Source: a virus
Length of the DNA: 64,000 nt
Direction: 5' to 3' (one strand)
Virus record (IMG/VR): IMGVR_UViG_3300031957_002643
Coordinates: 124,001 to 188,000 of that record
The notes beneath the pieces are model-generated. The model was given only the letters and a program-made list of their open reading frames with translations. It was not told the DNA's origin and did no database searches. Shown here piece after piece: positions 46,420-54,965 of the stretch; the stretch's first letter is position 1; each line of letters starts with the position of its first letter. Made by a program: the position numbers and the translations under genes.

Positions 46420-47587
46420 GCACATCGATCAAGTTCGCGATGCCATCGCGGACGTTGAGGGCATGGGCGAAGTTGATAAAGGAAAATTTATCATCTTCGA
46501 TTATGTCGTTGCTTTTGCTGACACTTTTCCTCCGGTTGAAACTGATGTGGACGCGATTCGTCGTGAATGTCGTGGTATCACGTTCGACAAGGAAACCGGT
46601 GAAATTATTCGTCGTCCGTTCCACAAGTTTTTCAACGTCAACGAACGTGATGAAACTCGCATGGAACTGATTGATGTGAAGCAGCCGCATGTTGTTTTGC
46701 ACAAGTATGATGGTTCCATGATCGCACCGGTAATTGTTGATGGTGAGATTCTTTGGGGTACTCGTAAGATTGCACAAGAATTCCATGAACTTGTTGCAGC
46801 ACATGTTGCGCGGTCTGATGAAGATTATGTTGGACTGGTCGAATGGTGCACCAAGATCGGTGCAACTCCGATGTTTGAATTTATGTCACCTGACAAACAA
46901 ATTGTGGTCGAACACAAGCGTGAAGAACTTCGTCTGCTTGCGGTTCGTGCCATGAAGTCCGGTAATTACTTCACGCAAAATATGATCGAGAATCTTCATG
47001 TTCGTTTCAATGTTCCGATTGCTGGTCAAGCATTCGATTCGGTTGATAGTCTTTCCGACTTCATTCCGTTCGTGCGTAATCTGAAAGATGATCGTGAAGG
47101 TGTTGTCATTCGCTTCGAGGACGGACATCACGTCAAGCTGAAGACCGAACAATATACTGCGGCACACCGTGCAAAAGAGCTTCTTGTTGATAAGGACGTG
47201 GTTAAAATGATCCTACACGATACGGTTGATGACATCATGCCTTATATTGGTATTGATGATCAAAAATCAGTCGAGCGTTTCAAGGACAAAATTTGCCGTG
47301 GTATTCGCGAAACGGCTGAAGAGATGTTCCGTTTTGCTGGTGAATTGCGTGATAACGGTATGACTGTTGGAGAGATTGCAAACAGCGATGAACTCAAGGC
47401 ATATCCGCATCGAATGCTTGTTTCGGTAGTTATGCGGGCCGTGCGCGGCGCTTCCGTTGACGAGATCGAAAATTCAATCTTGATTGTTCTGCGAAAGTGG
47501 ACTGGATCGGGACCGCGTGTCGATTCAATTCGTCCTGTTTTCGGCGGGCATCGCTTTTCTGATCGCGGGCCTTCCGACGAAGAATAG
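46394..47587 (+). CDS. RNA ligase, T4 Rnl1-like
   Basis: 397 residues (T4 Rnl1 has 374). RECRGITFDKETGEIIRRPFHKFFNVNE precedes motif I HKYDGSMIAPV (Lys about residue 102), followed by MFEFMSPDKQIVV (III), EGVVIRF (IV) and HVKLKTEQY (V). The C-terminal domain is helical, as in Rnl1. T4 Rnl1 reseals anticodon-cut tRNA after Pnkp repair. Its last 158 nt overlap a convergent gene. Confidence 0.9.
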   Translation: MKYKFPTIEHIDQVRDAIADVEGMGEVDKGKFIIFDYVVAFADTFPPVETDVDAIRRECRGITFDKETGEIIRRPFHKFFNVNERDETRMELIDVKQPHVVLHKYDGSMIAPVIVDGEILWGTRKIAQEFHELVAAHVARSDEDYVGLVEWCTKIGATPMFEFMSPDKQIVVEHKREELRLLAVRAMKSGNYFTQNMIENLHVRFNVPIAGQAFDSVDSLSDFIPFVRNLKDDREGVVIRFEDGHHVKLKTEQYTAAHRAKELLVDKDVVKMILHDTVDDIMPYIGIDDQKSVERFKDKICRGIRETAEEMFRFAGELRDNGMTVGEIANSDELKAYPHRMLVSVVMRAVRGASVDEIENSILIVLRKWTGSGPRVDSIRPVFGGHRFSDRGPSDEE

Positions 47588-48035
47588 TCTCCCAAGAGGA
47601 AATGAGTGAAAGATATGTTCTCCGAATTTTAGGAAAACCTTTATTCGGGAACATTCTTTCGCTTTCTTCTTCAATCATATCAATCGCATCAATAACATCT
47701 GTTTTGAACTTTTCGTTTTTGATTTTCATTCGGTCAATGCGATTATACACAATCTCTTTCAAAGATGTCAGATATCCATTCATGTCTCGTTTGTCTTTGA
47801 TTGGGTATCGCTTGATCAATAGGGCTGGTTTGACACCATTATCGATTAGATATTTTCTTCGAACAACAGCCAATACATAATGGCGTCCATCCTGTTCAAA
47901 GTATCTAATGACTTCGCTTGCGTCGATCCACAATGACCAAATCTTGCCAGATTTGTTTTCCACAAGAATTCGTAGCTTCTTCTTTTCTAGAAGTCTCGTG
48001 GCAACGAGGCCAATTATTTCAATGTTCATCATCAT
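47430..48035 (-). CDS. Hypothetical protein overlapping the Rnl1-like gene
   Basis: 201 residues. The N-terminal 130 residues look like a regular mixed domain (IIGLVATRLLEKKKLRILVENKSGKIWSLWIDASEVIRYFE). The C-terminal 50 are highly basic and lie opposite the end of the RNA ligase. Either the tail is an over-extension after a lost stop, or the overlap is real. Own promoter at 48071-48100. Confidence 0.65.
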   Translation of the reverse strand: MMMNIEIIGLVATRLLEKKKLRILVENKSGKIWSLWIDASEVIRYFEQDGRHYVLAVVRRKYLIDNGVKPALLIKRYPIKDKRDMNGYLTSLKEIVYNRIDRMKIKNEKFKTDVIDAIDMIEEESERMFPNKGFPKIRRTYLSLISSWETILRRKARDQKSDARRKQDELNRHAVPIQSTFAEQSRLNFRSRQRKRRARPA

Positions 48036-48070
48036 TATGTTTTACCGGAATGTCTGATTCCTATAACTAA

Positions 48071-48100
48071 TTTATAACAACAATAGTAGTTGTAAGTCAA
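48071..48100 (-). promoter_or_regulatory. Early promoter of the 201-aa gene
   Basis: TTGACT (48095-48100), 18 nt, TATAAA (48071-48076). Confidence 0.65.
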
Positions 48101-48330
48101 TGGATGAAGAAGATTTAGACCTGATAGAACTTGTTACCTATGATAATCTGAATAGCCATATTCAGAACTTAAGACATCATTCTCAAAATACAGATATTTT
48201 CGACCTATTCATCCTAAAATACACAAAAGAAATCTTCGCAACTATAACCAACGAGTGTCTACATAAAAAATATGCCCGGCAACCCGTGTTGTTTCTTGAT
48301 TGCGCTCGGACGCCGCCCAATAAGGATTAA
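48100..48330 (+). CDS. Possible acidic protein, 76 aa
   Basis: MDEEDLDLIELVTYDNLNSHIQNLRHHSQN...; no ribosome site, and its last 89 nt overlap the SleB-like gene. The first 50 residues look protein-like. Low confidence. Confidence 0.3.
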   Translation: MDEEDLDLIELVTYDNLNSHIQNLRHHSQNTDIFDLFILKYTKEIFATITNECLHKKYARQPVLFLDCARTPPNKD

Positions 48331-49405
48331 CACTGGTCGAATGATACATGGTTGCCCCGCCAGTCGGATCATCACTATGACCAGTTAGAATTTGAATGGC
48401 TATAACCTGTGCAAGTTTCCATGCTTGTCCATCTGGTGTCGCTGGATTTACCTGATCGATATTCAGCATGCGTTCCCTGTTTGGATCATTCTGATTCCAA
48501 CAAGAGAATTGACGATCATGTAAGGCTACGCCCGGAATAGTATCACCGCCCCACATGTTTGCACCAACGGTAGCACGGTTCACGATCACATGACCAATAG
48601 CTCTCATACCCAATTCGCCCTGTGATCTGGCTTCCCCCCACATCGTCAATGCCAGATAAATGAAATCATCTGTTCTGACCAGTTCATTCAAATCATAATA
48701 GTCGGCATCAATGTTTTCCATACTTTTGTGTTCGACTTCATCATGTGATGGTTCTGTCATCCAGCGTTCGAATGTTTCCTCGTCAATCACGATAGGTGCA
48801 TCAACAGCTTCCACAGCATTGACTGCGGCTTCTGCTGATGTTGAATGGGTGACAGCCTTCATTGGAGCCACTACGGTAGAAACTGTCAATCCCAATGATG
48901 CGATGATAGAAGTAATCCGTTGGGATATACTGCCCTCCATCAATTCCTGTTCCATCAATGCATTGACGTAATCTTTGATATCCTTTTCAGAAAGATTACT
49001 CAAAGCATTTCTAAGACCAAAGTTCATCGCAAAAAGATCAACAATATCCATGCCGCCAAGTTCGACGCTTCTATAGTAAACCTTCATGTCCCCAACAATC
49101 AGACTTTTATTATAGTAGCTTCCCTCTTTGGATTTTATTTGTGTGAGGAATAATTCATAGGATTCTTCTACGTGTCTTAGGTCGAACCCGAGATCATCCA
49201 CAAGGTTTTGTTTGATCATATCATGATCGGCTTCTTTCGCGTCCACAAACACGACCGTCTTACGATCACTGAGCACCAGACCACGAACAGCCAATCTGTT
49301 CTTAACCAGATGTCTTAGCTTACTCTTGTGAGGATTGATGTAGATCAGATATTCTTTATTGTAATCATATGGACTTGAGACCCGCTCCATGCCTTCAATA
49401 ATCAT
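48242..49405 (-). CDS. Cell wall hydrolase, SleB-like, with N-terminal extension
   Basis: 387 residues. The C-terminal 150 are a SleB/Hydrolase_2 domain: YLALTMWGEARSQGELGMRAIGHVIVNRA (catalytic Glu in GEA), QFSCWN, GGATMYHSTSVNPYWA, AGHIFYV. The N-terminal half is unrelated and contains a hydrophobic segment (TSIIASLGLTVSTVVAPM, about 160-177) just after ALMEQELMEGS, which holds two L-M-E sites. The start MIIEGMER only weakly resembles the packaging tag. It could cut peptidoglycan at entry or lysis. Confidence 0.8.
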   Translation of the reverse strand: MIIEGMERVSSPYDYNKEYLIYINPHKSKLRHLVKNRLAVRGLVLSDRKTVVFVDAKEADHDMIKQNLVDDLGFDLRHVEESYELFLTQIKSKEGSYYNKSLIVGDMKVYYRSVELGGMDIVDLFAMNFGLRNALSNLSEKDIKDYVNALMEQELMEGSISQRITSIIASLGLTVSTVVAPMKAVTHSTSAEAAVNAVEAVDAPIVIDEETFERWMTEPSHDEVEHKSMENIDADYYDLNELVRTDDFIYLALTMWGEARSQGELGMRAIGHVIVNRATVGANMWGGDTIPGVALHDRQFSCWNQNDPNRERMLNIDQVNPATPDGQAWKLAQVIAIQILTGHSDDPTGGATMYHSTSVNPYWAASERNQETTRVAGHIFYVDTRWL

Positions 49406-50022
49406 GCTCGTGCCTCCTTCGGTGGATCGAATTTGTCTTCGCGCTCCCCCTGTTGGTTTTTGTACAGGATGCCATGAATACGTATAGGGGCATTTTTATC
49501 CAATCTAATTTCATTTTCATCAGTAAAGCTTTGAGAAATATTCTGTCCTAATGTAGCAATCCAATCAACATTTCGGATATCTGCTGATGCATGAACGATA
49601 AGCGTGTTCTCCGATGCGTGTTTTCCAAAATACGGAAATGCAGAATCTTTAGAATATGCCCAAAAGACACCAACATTAGCAAGGTTCATGTCTTTTAAGT
49701 CTTTCACGGTGACCGCTCGCCACAATGGAATATGCCAATCTGGTCCAACCACCCCTGATACATATTGGATGGTTGCTGAAAAACGATCTATCAATTCAGA
49801 TTCAAGCCACGATTCGAATTCATCATCCCAATTCATACTATCATCGTCTTCATCGTATCCATATTGATATTCAAATTCTTGGCGCATTTCATCTACGCCA
49901 CCAACGTCTTCATATTGCATATGTCTCAATACCTGTTCATAAAAATGATGACCATCAGTTTCAAACCGAAGCCATTGCCTTGGATCATTTGTATTTTCGA
50001 ATAGAGATTGTAATAGCGACAT
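49402..50022 (-). CDS. Tagged ADP-ribosyltransferase candidate (Alt-like role)
   Basis: 206 residues opening MSLLQSLFENTN (L-F-E tag). The C-terminal domain has the order of R-S-E-type ARTs: IPLWRAVTVKDL (Arg), VGVFWAYSKDSAFPYFG (aromatic-S segment), WIATLGQNISQSF, then DENEIRLDKNAPIRIHGI with E-x-E before a hydrophobic strand. T4 packages the ART Alt and injects it to modify RNA polymerase. A similar role is inferred here. The acidic N-terminal region (YGYDEDDDSMNWDDEFE) has no counterpart I recognise. Confidence 0.65.
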   Translation of the reverse strand: MSLLQSLFENTNDPRQWLRFETDGHHFYEQVLRHMQYEDVGGVDEMRQEFEYQYGYDEDDDSMNWDDEFESWLESELIDRFSATIQYVSGVVGPDWHIPLWRAVTVKDLKDMNLANVGVFWAYSKDSAFPYFGKHASENTLIVHASADIRNVDWIATLGQNISQSFTDENEIRLDKNAPIRIHGILYKNQQGEREDKFDPPKEARA

Positions 50023-50768
50023 CAACCAAAGAACGGAATTGGTCCGCCTCCACCATCAGTGCTATCGAGAAGGTCTTGAATAAGCTGTTCCTTCATTTCC
50101 TTGCCAGTTGCAATCAAATCGCTACCCTTAAGAACGGTACCGCCCTGTGGACCCGGAATAGTTGCAAGCTTGGAATATTTTTCACCAAGTATCATACGAA
50201 CACCAGCCTCAGTGTATTGCATCAACCATTTGTATGCGGCTGAATTCTTTAAAAGACGATCAATACTTTTAACTGCTGAACACTCAAGCATCACGGTTTC
50301 ATCACCACGCAATGTTCTCCACAGATGAAGTTTCCCTTCACCTTCATCAAACTCAAACATGATGTGTTCACCGAACATTCTACCAATCTGTTCTTGAAAT
50401 TGGGTTAGTGCTTCAAAATTCAACAGACCGGGGAAAGTAGTATCTCTATATCGCAATGTGTGTTGAATGAATGCGGCTGAGAATGGCTCGAATCCATTAC
50501 CGCCCATCAATAGAGCAGTACGAAGGCGTCTGATCTCTTTAACGCTATCAATTTCTTCTGGAAGTTGATAGGCCATCTCACCCGCTTTTGCTTCCAAGAA
50601 CAAGAACCCTTCATGAATAGATTCACGTGAATACGTTCTATATGTCCTCAATGCTTCATCGAATGCGACGTTATAATCATCCTGTTCCAACTCTACTTCG
50701 ATGTTGGTTCCACCGAGTTTGACATAGACGGAATAGAAGAGCTTATCGAGTTCGTTTTTAATTTCCAT
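50022..50768 (-). CDS. 13: Neck protein, gp13-like head-tail connector
   Basis: 248 residues. Opening LDKLFYSVYVKLGGTNIEVELEQDDYNVAFDEALRTYRTYS, then EGFLFLEAKAGEMAYQLPEEIDSVKEIRRLR, and later YTEAGVRMILGEKYSKLATIPGPQGGTVLKGSDLI. This follows the pattern of phage neck proteins annotated gp13. It would join the portal complex to the tail. It lies head-to-head with the operon holding the gp14-like protein. Confidence 0.7.
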   Translation of the reverse strand: MEIKNELDKLFYSVYVKLGGTNIEVELEQDDYNVAFDEALRTYRTYSRESIHEGFLFLEAKAGEMAYQLPEEIDSVKEIRRLRTALLMGGNGFEPFSAAFIQHTLRYRDTTFPGLLNFEALTQFQEQIGRMFGEHIMFEFDEGEGKLHLWRTLRGDETVMLECSAVKSIDRLLKNSAAYKWLMQYTEAGVRMILGEKYSKLATIPGPQGGTVLKGSDLIATGKEMKEQLIQDLLDSTDGGGGPIPFFG

Positions 50769-50844
50769 GGATCGATACCTATTTGATGCTAGGATTATTT
50801 ATTCGAAAGGTAAATAGTAGGAAGCACTTGGTAGGTATTCAGAA

Positions 50845-51273
50845 ATGGCAACAATTAACGTTTACAATAAATTCAAGCTATACATCGGTGATGGAACTAT
50901 CGATCTCGATAACGATCAGTTGAAAATCGCACTGTTGGACAGCAATCACTCATTCGTTTCAACACACACTGACTGGTCACAGGTCAGTGCGAATGAGATT
51001 TCAGCCGGTAATGGCTATACAGGCGGCGGTAAAGTATTGGTGAACGTCACATGGACCGAAACCGGTGGAACTGCGACACTGGACGCAGATAATGTCACAT
51101 GGACCGCTACAGGTGGTGCTCTTGGTCCCGCAAGCCATGCAATCATCTATGATGATACCGCGACTGATGACAAACTCATTTGTTCTATCGATTTTGAAGG
51201 CAGTCAGACAGCAGGCGAAGGAACAGAGTTCCGCATCACATTCAATTCGAACGGAATTTTGAGACTATCATGA
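50845..51273 (+). CDS. Beta-rich virion-associated protein
   Basis: 142 residues. VYNKFKLYIGDGTIDLDNDQLKIALLDSNHSF, EISAGNGYTGGGKVLVNVTW, ending in FRITFNSNGILRL. This phage family is common and unnamed, usually next to structural genes. Its position before the gp14-like adhesin suggests a neck or fibre component. TAAATAG late-like element about 20 nt upstream. Confidence 0.75.
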   Translation: MATINVYNKFKLYIGDGTIDLDNDQLKIALLDSNHSFVSTHTDWSQVSANEISAGNGYTGGGKVLVNVTWTETGGTATLDADNVTWTATGGALGPASHAIIYDDTATDDKLICSIDFEGSQTAGEGTEFRITFNSNGILRLS

Positions 51274-51521
51274 GCATTTTGAGAGACGGTATCCGCGCAC
51301 AAATTGGTGAAGAGCTAATAAAGCACAAGCAGGAAATTGCTCGTAGTGCTTCTAATATTATCAACGATGTCATTATTAGAAAACAGCGCTTTGATGAAAT
51401 CAGAGAATTGATGCAATCCGATACCAATAGCTTTAGTGCACAAGATATTGCTGATCTCGATTCCATCCAAGGCGAATTGTTGATCAGAATCCAAGAAGTT
51501 TACGACCTTGTTAGTAGTTAA
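51270..51521 (+). CDS. Small helical structural-operon protein
   Basis: 83 residues, all helical, ATGA-coupled to the previous gene and three bases before the adhesin gene. No family recognised; may be an assembly chaperone for the large downstream protein. Confidence 0.65.
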   Translation: MSILRDGIRAQIGEELIKHKQEIARSASNIINDVIIRKQRFDEIRELMQSDTNSFSAQDIADLDSIQGELLIRIQEVYDLVSS

Positions 51522-51524
51522 TAG

Positions 51525-54260
51525 ATGTCACAGTGGTACAATGGATCATGGCTAAACAGACAAGCGGTTACTATTCATCATGAACAGGTTCCGTCTACAC
51601 TAAGCAATTTTGTCTGTTATCTAGACGAGACTGGTTTTGTCAAACCCGGTCTTGATAGCGATATATTTGAGGGTGCAAAGGCCGATGGTTCTGATATCGT
51701 TGTCACCGCGTCCGATGGATTTACCAAATTAGACCACGAGCTTGTTGCGTTTGATGCTGGCAATCAAAAACTAGAGCTATGGGTTAAAATTCCAACTGTT
51801 GCTGCTGGAACAGATACCACTATTTTCGTTTATTATGGGAATGCCGCATATACTGAAACCTATACTGGTGCAGTCTGGACATCCTATCAATATGTTTCAC
51901 ATAATGGTGGTAAAACAGATTCAACCGGTAACGCTGCGGCATCAACCACATATGGTTCACCAACCCTATTAGATGACGGCATCACCGGCAAGGCATATGA
52001 TTTTGAAAATGCTGGTGATATTTTTGACACTGGTCTTGGTGCAATTACCTATCCGTTGACGTTCCAAACATGGGTTAAACCTTCGTCTTTCACAGGCCCG
52101 TATGTGATGGGCAATTACAATTCTTCTAGTGAAGACCTGACCCTCTACACTCAATCATCACAATGGGTATTCAACGTTGAAAATGGTGGCGGTGCTCATG
52201 GTTTTGGTACTGTCAACCAAGGCGCATGGAACTTTTTGGGCGTCACCATTGATAGCCAATACAACAAGACCTACCACAATGGGTCTTTCATTGGAACCAT
52301 TTCTTCTGCTGGTGCTACCGGAAGTATTGATACCGGGAACACTCTTCATATAAATGATAGAGGCGATACAGTAAACACTGCTGGCGGGATCGCCATTGAT
52401 GAGATTCGTTTTTATGCTGGTGTGCTTGATGCCGATCATATCGAAGCCGAATACAACAACCAAGTATCACCAGCAACATTCTATTCCGTATCAAACCAGC
52501 AAGAAGTTTCCGGTGCATATGTTGCGCCGCCAACAGCAGACATAACCTTAACTGATTATGTTCCGCTAATATCTGTTGGGGTTAATATCGTTGCTCCCGC
52601 CGCAGCATTATCATTTGTCACACAAGCGCCAGTCGTAGGAACTGGTGTGGTTGTAAGTCTTGGCTTTGGAACCATCACACTAGATGCACCAGTTGCCGGT
52701 GTTGATGCCAATGTGAATATTCCATCCGCCATCAATGTTGACATTGGAAAACATTGGGGCGGTGCTCGTAAATTCAAACCAGTCAAACCATTTGAATTAT
52801 TCAAAGAAGGCAATTTGAAGAATAAGGATTCCCAATTTATTTCAGGTATCAACCGCCAGATTATCGAGTTCGGTGGTGTCGTTTGTTATATTTGGAAACT
52901 GCTGGGAACCTATGATCAATCCTCAGCAAACGGAAAACCCGGAACACAACTTGATGAAGCATGGGGCGAATTGGACGATGATGGTAATCTCATTGGTATC
53001 CAAGATACTATTCTTGGTGAGAACCGAGATCGCAAGTATTCAGAAAATTCCATTCGCCTCAAAGGAACATATGCCGTTTCAGAAAATGAACTAGATTATG
53101 CTCGCTTCGGAATGGCATTACTTGGTGACATCATCCAAATCGAATTCCACAAGGAAGACATGGTAGAAAAGGTTGGCAGACGATTAAAGCCCGGTGATGT
53201 CATTGAAATGGTTCACCTGAGAGAAATTGGTGAAGATGGTACAATTGCCAATCGTTATTATGAAGTCGATAATATTGCGCGTTCTCCTTCTGGTTACGAT
53301 CACACATATCAATACCACATTCTTGCAGCAACGCTAAAGCCAATCAGAGACAGTCAAGAATTTATTGATCTGATGGAACGTGAAGACGAATACGGCAGAA
53401 CACTTCAAGATCAGATTTCGAATAGGAAATATCTAGAAGGCCTAACTGCGAAGAATCAAGACGCTGCTAATGAGCAAGCGTATACGACCAATTATGACAC
53501 TACACCATTGTACATCACAGATGAGGGACAGATTGTTCCGCATATTTGGACTGATGATGGTGAGCCGCCAAATGGAAGACCTGTTACACAGGTTACGAGT
53601 TTCCCATCAACGCCGACCGAAGGTGATTATGTTGTTCGTATCGATTTCTTCCCAAATAAATTGTATCGCTACCAGTCTGGCAAATGGCTTCTCAAAGAAA
53701 AAGACACGAAGAGAGAATGGCAACCATACAACTGGACCAGAAAACTTCGTGAATTCTCTTCTGATCGAACGATCCATGATGATATCAGACCATGGGAATT
53801 GAAATCCATCCATGATATCGGAACTCCGACACAGGGACGTTCTAATCCATCACCAAAGGGTCATGATATTATTCACGCGAATATTTTTGATTGGGACCGC
53901 AAGATTAAAGTCGAAATTCCAGATGATGTCTTGGAAGAGGCACCAGAAGTCGAACGTTCAGCGACGTTGATTCCTACGAATGCTCAAACCAATATTTCTG
54001 ATTTCCTAAATGCGACATCAGGTCAATATGATTTCTTCTTGGTCTATTATGTAATCACTCGTGGTAACAATCAGCAAACAGGTGAACTATTGCTTAATGA
54101 TGATGGGACCAATGTTTCAATCGACCAAGAAAAATCAGACATTGGGGATGTTGGTGTTACTTTCTATGGCGTACACGAAGGTGGATACAGAAAGCTTAAG
54201 TACACTATGACTGATGGTTCTAATGCAACAATCAAATTCTTCGTGAAGGGTGCTTGGTAA
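51525..54260 (+). CDS. Multidomain virion protein: adhesin-like N-terminus, gp14-like neck domain
   Basis: 911 residues. Residues 1-110 match DUF2341 (WLNRQAVTIHHEQVPSTLSNF, ELWVKIPTVAAGTDTTIFVYYGNA). Residues about 130-320 form a LamG-type jelly roll (AYDFENAGDIFDTG, FQTWVKPSS, WNFLGVTIDS, IDEIRFYAGVLDADHI). A linker follows. From about 440 the pattern is that of the gp14 neck protein: GVVCYIWKLL, RKYSENSIRLKGTY, FGMALLGDIIQIEFHK, RRLKPGDVIEMVHLRE, ANRYYEVDNIARSP. A Y-x-W module (LYRYQSGKWLL) and a beta C-terminus end it. It probably connects the neck to a sugar-binding fibre. Confidence 0.7.
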   Translation: MSQWYNGSWLNRQAVTIHHEQVPSTLSNFVCYLDETGFVKPGLDSDIFEGAKADGSDIVVTASDGFTKLDHELVAFDAGNQKLELWVKIPTVAAGTDTTIFVYYGNAAYTETYTGAVWTSYQYVSHNGGKTDSTGNAAASTTYGSPTLLDDGITGKAYDFENAGDIFDTGLGAITYPLTFQTWVKPSSFTGPYVMGNYNSSSEDLTLYTQSSQWVFNVENGGGAHGFGTVNQGAWNFLGVTIDSQYNKTYHNGSFIGTISSAGATGSIDTGNTLHINDRGDTVNTAGGIAIDEIRFYAGVLDADHIEAEYNNQVSPATFYSVSNQQEVSGAYVAPPTADITLTDYVPLISVGVNIVAPAAALSFVTQAPVVGTGVVVSLGFGTITLDAPVAGVDANVNIPSAINVDIGKHWGGARKFKPVKPFELFKEGNLKNKDSQFISGINRQIIEFGGVVCYIWKLLGTYDQSSANGKPGTQLDEAWGELDDDGNLIGIQDTILGENRDRKYSENSIRLKGTYAVSENELDYARFGMALLGDIIQIEFHKEDMVEKVGRRLKPGDVIEMVHLREIGEDGTIANRYYEVDNIARSPSGYDHTYQYHILAATLKPIRDSQEFIDLMEREDEYGRTLQDQISNRKYLEGLTAKNQDAANEQAYTTNYDTTPLYITDEGQIVPHIWTDDGEPPNGRPVTQVTSFPSTPTEGDYVVRIDFFPNKLYRYQSGKWLLKEKDTKREWQPYNWTRKLREFSSDRTIHDDIRPWELKSIHDIGTPTQGRSNPSPKGHDIIHANIFDWDRKIKVEIPDDVLEEAPEVERSATLIPTNAQTNISDFLNATSGQYDFFLVYYVITRGNNQQTGELLLNDDGTNVSIDQEKSDIGDVGVTFYGVHEGGYRKLKYTMTDGSNATIKFFVKGAW

Positions 54261-54682
54261 TGAAAATTTGTGATCTACTTGAGAAAGTCCAAATTGAATA
54301 CGTAAGAGGACCAAGAGGAACTACTGAGGTATTGATGAATCCTTCTACCCGTGACGTTTTGAAGGAACTCCACAACCAAGGTGATCTTCGTGGCTATTGG
54401 GAACCTGTTATGGGAAGTTATGCCTTTTGGCCCGGTTCTACTTTGCATGAGGAAGTGATTGGTAATGATCCAATCTTTTTCGAATATGAAGATGTGATCA
54501 AGCTTTATCTATCAAGAAGCAATTTTGGAATCTATCATTTCGAAAACCGCAAAAGAACAAGCGAAGAAGTGTATGAGCTTGCCGGTGGGAGCCGCGAAGA
54601 GCTATTGAAAAACATGGCAAGCTCATCACACGTTCTTAAAAACCTGATCAAAAGCAAAGAAGTAGTCTGGGATGACGAATAG
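54260..54682 (+). CDS. Tagged protein of the NPSxR family (2)
   Basis: 140 residues from ATG 54260, overlapping the preceding TAA by one base. Opens MKICDLLEKVQIEY (L-L-E tag). NPSTRDVLKELHNQGDLRGYWE and YAFWPGSTLHEEV match the tagged protein at 20280. The C-terminal half is helical. Lies in the virion gene operon, which supports packaging. Confidence 0.75.
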   Translation: MKICDLLEKVQIEYVRGPRGTTEVLMNPSTRDVLKELHNQGDLRGYWEPVMGSYAFWPGSTLHEEVIGNDPIFFEYEDVIKLYLSRSNFGIYHFENRKRTSEEVYELAGGSREELLKNMASSSHVLKNLIKSKEVVWDDE

Positions 54683-54892
54683 TTACTCAATTCGTTTGAT
54701 GGTTCGGAAGTCCGTTTGAACAGATTGTCCAACTTCCAATGTCATCACATGGCCGAACCAGAACCAAGTATTGTCCATAGTTGATCCTTTGGTCTTCTCG
54801 TTATAAAGCCACGTTGGTGGATTTTCTTCTGTGAAATATTCAGGATCACCTTTACGCTTCCACGCGGTCATCACCATTTCAAATTTTTTCAT
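54683..54892 (-). CDS. Hypothetical protein, 69 aa
   Basis: Start MKKFEMVMTAW at 54892, with GGAG six bases before. Trp-rich beta protein (TWLYNEKTKGSTMDNTWFWFGHVMTL). Convergent, abutting the tagged gene. No family recognised. Confidence 0.65.
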   Translation of the reverse strand: MKKFEMVMTAWKRKGDPEYFTEENPPTWLYNEKTKGSTMDNTWFWFGHVMTLEVGQSVQTDFRTIKRIE

Positions 54893-54910
54893 CTGTATCT
54901 CCAATACAAA

Positions 54911-54938
54911 AACGCCCCCGTTTTTACACGAGGGCGTT
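54911..54938 (-). terminator. Terminator of the SPFH gene
   Basis: AACGCCCTCG/CGGGGGCGTT stem followed by TTTTTG on the minus strand. Confidence 0.75.
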
Positions 54939-54965
54939 TCCGTTGTCTAGATCAGTTTGATCCTA

